Source: Io17-Chloro-G2 sp034420695
GTDB lineage: Bacteria; Chloroflexota; Dehalococcoidia; Lucifugimonadales; UBA3495
NCBI GenBank assembly: GCA_034420695.1
Contig: DAOULB010000041.1
Location: 54,819-118,818, forward strand
Reading direction: 5' to 3'
Length of the DNA stretch: 64,000 bases
The stretch's first letter is position 1. Every line of letters starts with the position of its first letter. Shown one piece after another: positions 60,393 through 64,000 of this stretch. The notes under the pieces were generated by a model. The model did not search any database. It saw only the letters and a program-made list of their open reading frames with translations, and was not told the DNA's origin. The position numbers were made by a program, and so were the translations under genes.

Positions 60393-61937
60393 ATGGGACC
60401 CGTCGAAATGAAACCGGCCGAAAAGCACGAATACCAACCCGATGTCAGCTTCGATGGGGGCGACTTGGACTGCGGCGGAGGTCTCCTGCTCCTCATCCGC
60501 AAGCACATCGACCCGCTGGAACCTGGCGGGCTTCTGGAGATTATGTCCACCGACTCTACCGTCGAGGTCGAGTTGCCCGCTTGGTGCCGTCTGACCAAGA
60601 ACGAGCTTATTTCCTGGACCAAGTCCGGCCGCCAGCGAAGTTACCTGGTTAGCAAGGGCCCCTTCGTCCGCCCCGCTCCGGCGCCGCGCGGAAGTTCCGG
60701 CACCTCCGCCGGGCGTCATGTTCGAGTCCCTGTGAGCGTCCCTGATTCCCTGCCCCCTCCCTCACCTGCCCCTGTCATTCCCTCCCTCTCCGTCATGGGT
60801 ATAGGCAGTTGGCCCCGTCCCCGTTGGATGCTGCAGGCAGTCCACGATCACTTGGAGGGCAGACTGAGAGAGGAAGACTTCCAGGCCACTGCCGACGACG
60901 CAGTCCGGTTGTGCTTGGACGCACAGGCCAGGGCGGGGGCCGACGTGCTCACCGATGGCGAACAGCGGCGCGATAGCTACGCCAGCTTCGTGGGCGGCCT
61001 GCTGGACAACTGCCAACTGATTCCGCTGAGCGACCTCACTGCGATGGTGGACGACCCGGAAGAGTTCGAGCTTGAGCTCAGGGCCCTCGATGTTCCGGCA
61101 GCGGAGGTGCGCCATCCGGTAGTGTACGGCGACTTGGGACGCAGCGGTCCGCTGGCCGTGCACGAGTTCGAATTTGCCAGTTCCTGTAGTGCCCGGCCTG
61201 TCAAGGTCGCTCTGCCTGGACCATACCTTCTTACGCGTACCATGTGGCTCGATTGCCTTACCGACCGGCCCTACCAGACCCGGGAGGATTTGGCCCGGGA
61301 CGTCGTGCGGGTGCTGCGGGAGGAGCTTCACTTCTTGCTCTCGGCAGGGGCTCCACTGGTGCAGTTCGATGAGCCTGTTCTTACCGAAGTGGTGTTCGGC
61401 GCCTCTTCTCAGAACCGGAGCTTCATGTGTGGCGCCCTCAGCGAAAAACTGGAACCCGAGGTAGAGCTCGACTTTGCGGTGGGCCTCCTCAACGAAGTGA
61501 CCCGCGGCCTGCCCCAGGAGCGCCTGGGGTTGCACATATGCCGCGGCAACTGGACCCGCGACGAATCAGCAGCGCTGTCCGGCGACTACCGGCCCTTGCT
61601 GGGCGTGTTGAAGCGGGCGCAAGTCGGGACACTCTTCCTCGAGCTCTGCACCGAACGCGCCGGTGAGCTGCACGTTCTTCGAGATATCCCCGATGACAAG
61701 CGCATCGGCGTCGGAGTAGTGAACCAGAAGCTGGATGCCGCGGAGGACCTCACTGACGTAGGCCGCAGAATCGCACGGGCCGCAGACATCTTCGGCAGCG
61801 ACCGTATATTGCTCACCCCCGATTGCGGATTCGCCACCTTTGCCGACAACCCGGTGGCGTCAGCCGCCATTGCAGAGGCCAAGCTGCGGTCAATTATCGA
61901 GGCGCGAGACCGCTTCGTAGGCGGTTGGAGGCCCTGA
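60393..61937 (+). CDS. TusA-like domain fused to a core MetE (zinc methyltransferase) domain
   Basis: The 514-residue protein has two domains. Residues about 10-90 are TusA-like: DLDCGGGLLLLIRKHID with Cys27, then LLEIMSTDSTVEVELPAWCRL. A Pro/Ser-rich linker runs to about 130. Residues 131-514 match the C-terminal catalytic barrel of MetE: VMGIGSWPRPRW, DGEQRRDSY, VQFDEPVL, LHICRGNW with His381 and Cys383, FLELCTERAG with Glu417 or Glu421, and LTPDCGF with Cys478. All four zinc-ligand positions therefore seem present. The N-terminal MetE half that binds folylpolyglutamate is absent. With the TusA- and DsrE-like genes just upstream, a thiol or persulfide relay feeding this site is plausible but unproven. 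ATG at 60393 has GAGGG nearby; ATG at 60408 is possible. Confidence 0.85.
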   Translation: MGPVEMKPAEKHEYQPDVSFDGGDLDCGGGLLLLIRKHIDPLEPGGLLEIMSTDSTVEVELPAWCRLTKNELISWTKSGRQRSYLVSKGPFVRPAPAPRGSSGTSAGRHVRVPVSVPDSLPPPSPAPVIPSLSVMGIGSWPRPRWMLQAVHDHLEGRLREEDFQATADDAVRLCLDAQARAGADVLTDGEQRRDSYASFVGGLLDNCQLIPLSDLTAMVDDPEEFELELRALDVPAAEVRHPVVYGDLGRSGPLAVHEFEFASSCSARPVKVALPGPYLLTRTMWLDCLTDRPYQTREDLARDVVRVLREELHFLLSAGAPLVQFDEPVLTEVVFGASSQNRSFMCGALSEKLEPEVELDFAVGLLNEVTRGLPQERLGLHICRGNWTRDESAALSGDYRPLLGVLKRAQVGTLFLELCTERAGELHVLRDIPDDKRIGVGVVNQKLDAAEDLTDVGRRIARAADIFGSDRILLTPDCGFATFADNPVASAAIAEAKLRSIIEARDRFVGGWRP

Positions 61938-62025
61938 GGCCCAAGTCTGCCCGCCCTCGGCCTCTCCCTGACACGGTTGATGTAGGGTCACGAGTCTCAG
62001 CTCAGGAATCGAGCTTGGCAGGTTG

Positions 62026-62499
62026 TCAGAACCCGCGCCAGGCAGGCAGGGTGGCCGCCTGTCGGACCCAGTTGGAAAAGAGCTTTTCGTCGATCTGTCC
62101 GTCCTCGTATATGTGGTAGTAGCGGGTATCCTTATCCTTGGACTCTACGGGAGGAAGAGGACTCAGCGAAGCGCCGTTTAGAAAGGTCACTTTGATGTAG
62201 CGGTTAAAGCAGTGGAAGCTCAGGAACCAACCCTGACCTTCGGTGCCGTAGAAGGGCGAATTCCACCTTACAGCCTTGCGCACATCAGGCGCGGTGCCCA
62301 CCACAAGTTCGTCAAGCCGCCGGCCCACGTCGCTCTTCCACCCTGGCATGGCTGCGATGTAGGCCTGCACCGGGGCGTCGCCGTCCCCCTTGTTTATCTG
62401 GGGATTGCCGCCCGAGAGCAGCGCCACCTTCCCGTCGGTCCTACCGTCCGCCAGTTTCTCCGTGGATTTGTTTGTCTTCTTGGGTCTCTTGGCGGCCAT
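62026..62499 (-). CDS. DUF1801 (YdhG/YjbR-like) protein
   Basis: The 157-residue protein has a Lys-rich N-terminal tail, then the DUF1801 pattern: VQAYIAAMPGWKSDVGRRLDELV, VRKAVRWNSPFYGTEGQGWFLSFHCFNRYIKVTFLNG and DGQIDEKLFSNWVRQAATL. Members are small proteins of unknown role that may bind ligand in a central pocket. The gene is next to the tRNA remnant and is the last one clearly chromosomal before the suspected island. Confidence 0.85.
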   Translation of the reverse strand: MAAKRPKKTNKSTEKLADGRTDGKVALLSGGNPQINKGDGDAPVQAYIAAMPGWKSDVGRRLDELVVGTAPDVRKAVRWNSPFYGTEGQGWFLSFHCFNRYIKVTFLNGASLSPLPPVESKDKDTRYYHIYEDGQIDEKLFSNWVRQAATLPAWRGF

Positions 62500-62600
62500 T
62501 ACATTAGCTCCGGTCCGCGCCCTGCCCGGATCAGTCGGGGAAGAGAATCCTTGCAGATCTTTGATGGCGGTGTAGTATGACGTGCGAAGAACGATGATTG

Positions 62601-62672
62601 TGGAGGTGAGGGGAATCGAACCCCTGGCCCCCTGCTTGCAAAGCAGGTGCTCTCCCGCTGAGCCGGCTCGGG
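62601..62672 (-). tRNA. tRNA-Ala(TGC) with the 5' acceptor strand missing (remnant / att-like site)
   Basis: Read on the minus strand, the sequence has a D-arm (GCTC/GAGC), an anticodon arm CCTGC-TTTGCAA-GCAGG with anticodon TGC, a perfect T-arm AGGGG-TTCGATT-CCCCT, the 3' acceptor strand CACCTCC and discriminator A. The 3' strand keeps U70, half of the G3-U70 alanine identity pair. The seven bases expected to pair (GGGGGTG) are absent; CCCGAGC stands there with only one pair possible. So about 64 bases, from position 10 to 73, are intact and the 5' end is lost. CCA is not encoded. An integrase gene lies 137 bp away on the 5' side. Confidence 0.65.
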
Positions 62673-62808
62673 AATACGTGACCTTGAAAAACCTGTTACT
62701 TGAGGCTCACCTTACCTATGCAAATTCGACCAAAGATTAAAGTCCTGCGCTTCACCTTCTGGTTGTCGTATGTTGCAATAGCCGGCAAATCCAATCGAAG
62801 GAGGTGGG

Positions 62809-63639
62809 GTGTTGCGAACGTGGATTGTTGCCGCTTCCTTTGTGGAGTACCAGCGGCTACGTAGTCTAAGCCCTCGTACAGTGGAATTCTACCAATGGGG
62901 CCTTAATCACTTGGTGAAATTTCACGCTGAATTGCCTGTCCATCACCGGGAGCTCATACCAATACTAGCCCAACCGCAATTGGGCAGAGAGTCTCGGCAT
63001 GACTTGGCGAGGGTCCTGAAGAAGTTCTTCAAATGGGCGGCTACAGAATATGCCGTCCCTAACCCGACGATGGGGATGGAGAGGCTACCGCGCAGGAAGG
63101 TCCTCCCACGGGTGTTTTCGCATGCAGAGGTTGATGCTGTGTTAGCCTCCTGTTTGAGCGCCCGGGACAGGGGGTTAGTCGCCCTGGTGTTGGATACGGG
63201 GGTCAGGGTTGCAGAGATAGCAGGAATGACCAAGTCCGATCTGGATTCATCCCTGCTGAGAGTAAATGGGAAAATCGGACGGCGCCAAGTGCCAATTTCG
63301 CCAGAACTCACGATTCTCCTGATGTCCCTTGGTGATGACAACTTCTTCTGGACAGGTCCGGGCGGGCACCCCTTAACCTATTGGGGGGTCAAGAACGCAT
63401 TTCGACGGGTCTTTCAGCGCGCCGGCCTCAAGGGTCCTAAACTTGGACCCCACACTCTGAGGCACACCTTCGCAACCGAATATTGCAGAGCAGGTGGCAA
63501 CGTCAGGGTACTTCAGTCCATCATGGGGCACGAAAGCCTGTCCACGACTATGATATACGTCCATTCGGCGGGTCTGGCAGTCTCTCAGGACCATGCGCGT
63601 TGTTCCCCGCTCAGGAGGGTGGTGGAGACACTCCAATAG
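62809..63639 (+). CDS. Tyrosine recombinase / integrase
   Basis: The 276-residue protein has an N-terminal SAM-like core-binding domain (LSPRTVEFYQWGLNHLVKFH, LKKFFKWAATEYAVPNPTMGM) and a complete catalytic domain: Arg133 in LDTGVRVAEIAGM, Lys155, His215-x2-Arg218 in HTLRHTFATEY, His241 in IMGHESLSTTM and nucleophile Tyr250. All catalytic residues are present, so it should be active. It belongs to the XerC/D-like phage-integrase family. The GTG start has AAGGAGGT four bases upstream; TTG at 62812 is an alternative. It lies next to a tRNA-Ala remnant, the usual location of an element's integrase. Confidence 0.93.
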   Translation: MLRTWIVAASFVEYQRLRSLSPRTVEFYQWGLNHLVKFHAELPVHHRELIPILAQPQLGRESRHDLARVLKKFFKWAATEYAVPNPTMGMERLPRRKVLPRVFSHAEVDAVLASCLSARDRGLVALVLDTGVRVAEIAGMTKSDLDSSLLRVNGKIGRRQVPISPELTILLMSLGDDNFFWTGPGGHPLTYWGVKNAFRRVFQRAGLKGPKLGPHTLRHTFATEYCRAGGNVRVLQSIMGHESLSTTMIYVHSAGLAVSQDHARCSPLRRVVETLQ

Positions 63640-63737
63640 CCACCAGAGTAAACCGCTAACTTAGTAGGCTAGGCACCGCGGCTTGCAGTGGTGCCTACTG
63701 TCTCAGGAGCTAGAGAGCCCGAGTATGGAGAAACTGC

Positions 63738-63902
63738 ATGACAACCACTAAACGGCCTCGAGTCGCCGCCATTGGGCTAGACGATACTGAGGTTTTGTCG
63801 ATCGCTCCTCTATGCGGAGAGGTAAGGAAAGCTAGGTCTCTAGACGATTACCTGCATCGCTTTAGTTGGACAGAAACAGACTTAGAGCCCCTAACAAAAT
63901 GA
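63738..63902 (+). CDS. Small ORF (54 aa) in the suspected island, function unknown
   Basis: The ORF has GGAGA six bases before its ATG and encodes a basic N-terminus (MTTTKRPRVAAIGLDD) followed by LSIAPLCGEVRKARSLDDYLHRFSW and an acidic end. I do not recognise a family. It could be the start of a gene cut short by later mutation or by the insertion sequence that begins just after it. Confidence 0.4.
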   Translation: MTTTKRPRVAAIGLDDTEVLSIAPLCGEVRKARSLDDYLHRFSWTETDLEPLTK

Positions 63903-63939
63903 TGTGAGGATATCTTGGGACTTTGGGCTAGTTAGCTGT

Positions 63940-63966
63940 AGCTTTCCCCTGTGAGGAGGGGAAGCT
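63940..63966 (+). promoter_or_regulatory. Hairpin covering the transposase ribosome-binding site
   Basis: AGCTTTCCCCT (63940-63950) pairs with AGGGGAAGCT (63957-63966) with one bulged T. The right arm contains the GGGG part of the transposase ribosome-binding site, just before the ATG at 63968. Such structures in insertion sequences limit translation when transcription enters from outside. Confidence 0.5.
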
Positions 63967-63967
63967 G

Positions 63968-64000
63968 ATGGCGAAACCATTGTTAGACGATGAACTATGG
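63968..64000 (+). mobile_element. Start of an IS-type transposase gene, 3' partial
   Basis: The last 33 bases encode MAKPLLDDELW after a GAGGAGGGG ribosome-binding site. This N-terminus is typical of IS5-group transposases, which often begin MAKPLxxDELW. Only eleven residues are visible, so the family is a likely call and the rest lies past the right edge. Confidence 0.6.

Noticed and set aside
1..64000. CRISPR arrays, rRNA genes, prophage structural genes.
   Set aside because: No regularly spaced repeats, rRNA-like sequence or capsid, tail or terminase-like proteins were seen.

Overview
The window is a high-GC bacterial chromosome segment, densely packed with genes on both strands. Gene content points to a Chloroflexota lineage close to Dehalococcoidia/SAR202: luciferase-like flavin oxidoreductases, CaiB/BaiF CoA-transferases, a Baeyer-Villiger-type monooxygenase, citrate-lyase-beta-like aldolases, a proline-rich lipoprotein and many TTG/GTG starts. 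This placement is inferred from gene families, not from a marker gene. No rRNA genes or CRISPR arrays are present. The only tRNA-like sequence is a tRNA-Ala(TGC) lacking its 5' acceptor strand.

Layout. 1-7 kb: the end of an NDP-forming acyl-CoA synthetase, a PNPOx-fold protein, a duplicated-domain lipoprotein and three tandem citrate-lyase-beta-like genes. 7-10.7 kb: a 1230-residue CHAT/P-loop NTPase/TPR protein. 11-17.4 kb: alpha/beta hydrolase, luciferase-like oxidoreductase, histidine decarboxylase coupled to a double-ACT protein, MmgE/PrpD protein. 17.6-21.3 kb: ECF sigma/anti-sigma pair, a 39-residue zinc-ribbon protein, a flavodoxin-like protein and a double-length ThyX. 21.5-26.4 kb: a four-gene 2-oxoacid dehydrogenase operon. 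26.7-30.1 kb: tatA facing an rlmD-maf-tatB-tatC chain. 30.7-40 kb: transporters (one with an in-frame TGA), small enzymes, a ThDP enzyme and a CoA-transferase pair. 40-43 kb: leuC and leuD with an HNH-Uma2 double-nuclease gene between them. 43.3-52 kb: M1 aminopeptidase, metH, a racemase-family gene and fhs. 52-59.4 kb: BVMO, MetE-like protein, second luciferase-like oxidoreductase, S9 peptidase. 59.7-62 kb: TusA-like, DsrE-like and a TusA-MetE fusion. 62.6-64 kb: tRNA remnant, tyrosine recombinase, a small ORF and the start of a transposase.

How the genes fit together. Several blocks are housekeeping: pyruvate oxidation, Tat export, leucine synthesis, and methyl/folate metabolism (MetH, formate-THF ligase). 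The strongest candidate for an undescribed system is the tusA-like/dsrE-like/tusA-metE cluster, which suggests sulfur carried on a TusA-type domain and delivered to, or received from, a zinc-containing MetE core. Other unusual architectures are the CHAT-NTPase-TPR protein whose CHAT dyad looks lost, the HNH-Uma2 fusion inside the leu operon, and a ThyX whose signature motif is divided between two fused halves.

From about 62.66 kb to the right edge the sequence becomes visibly more AT-rich. The tRNA fragment, integrase and transposase together suggest that a mobile island begins here and continues beyond the window.
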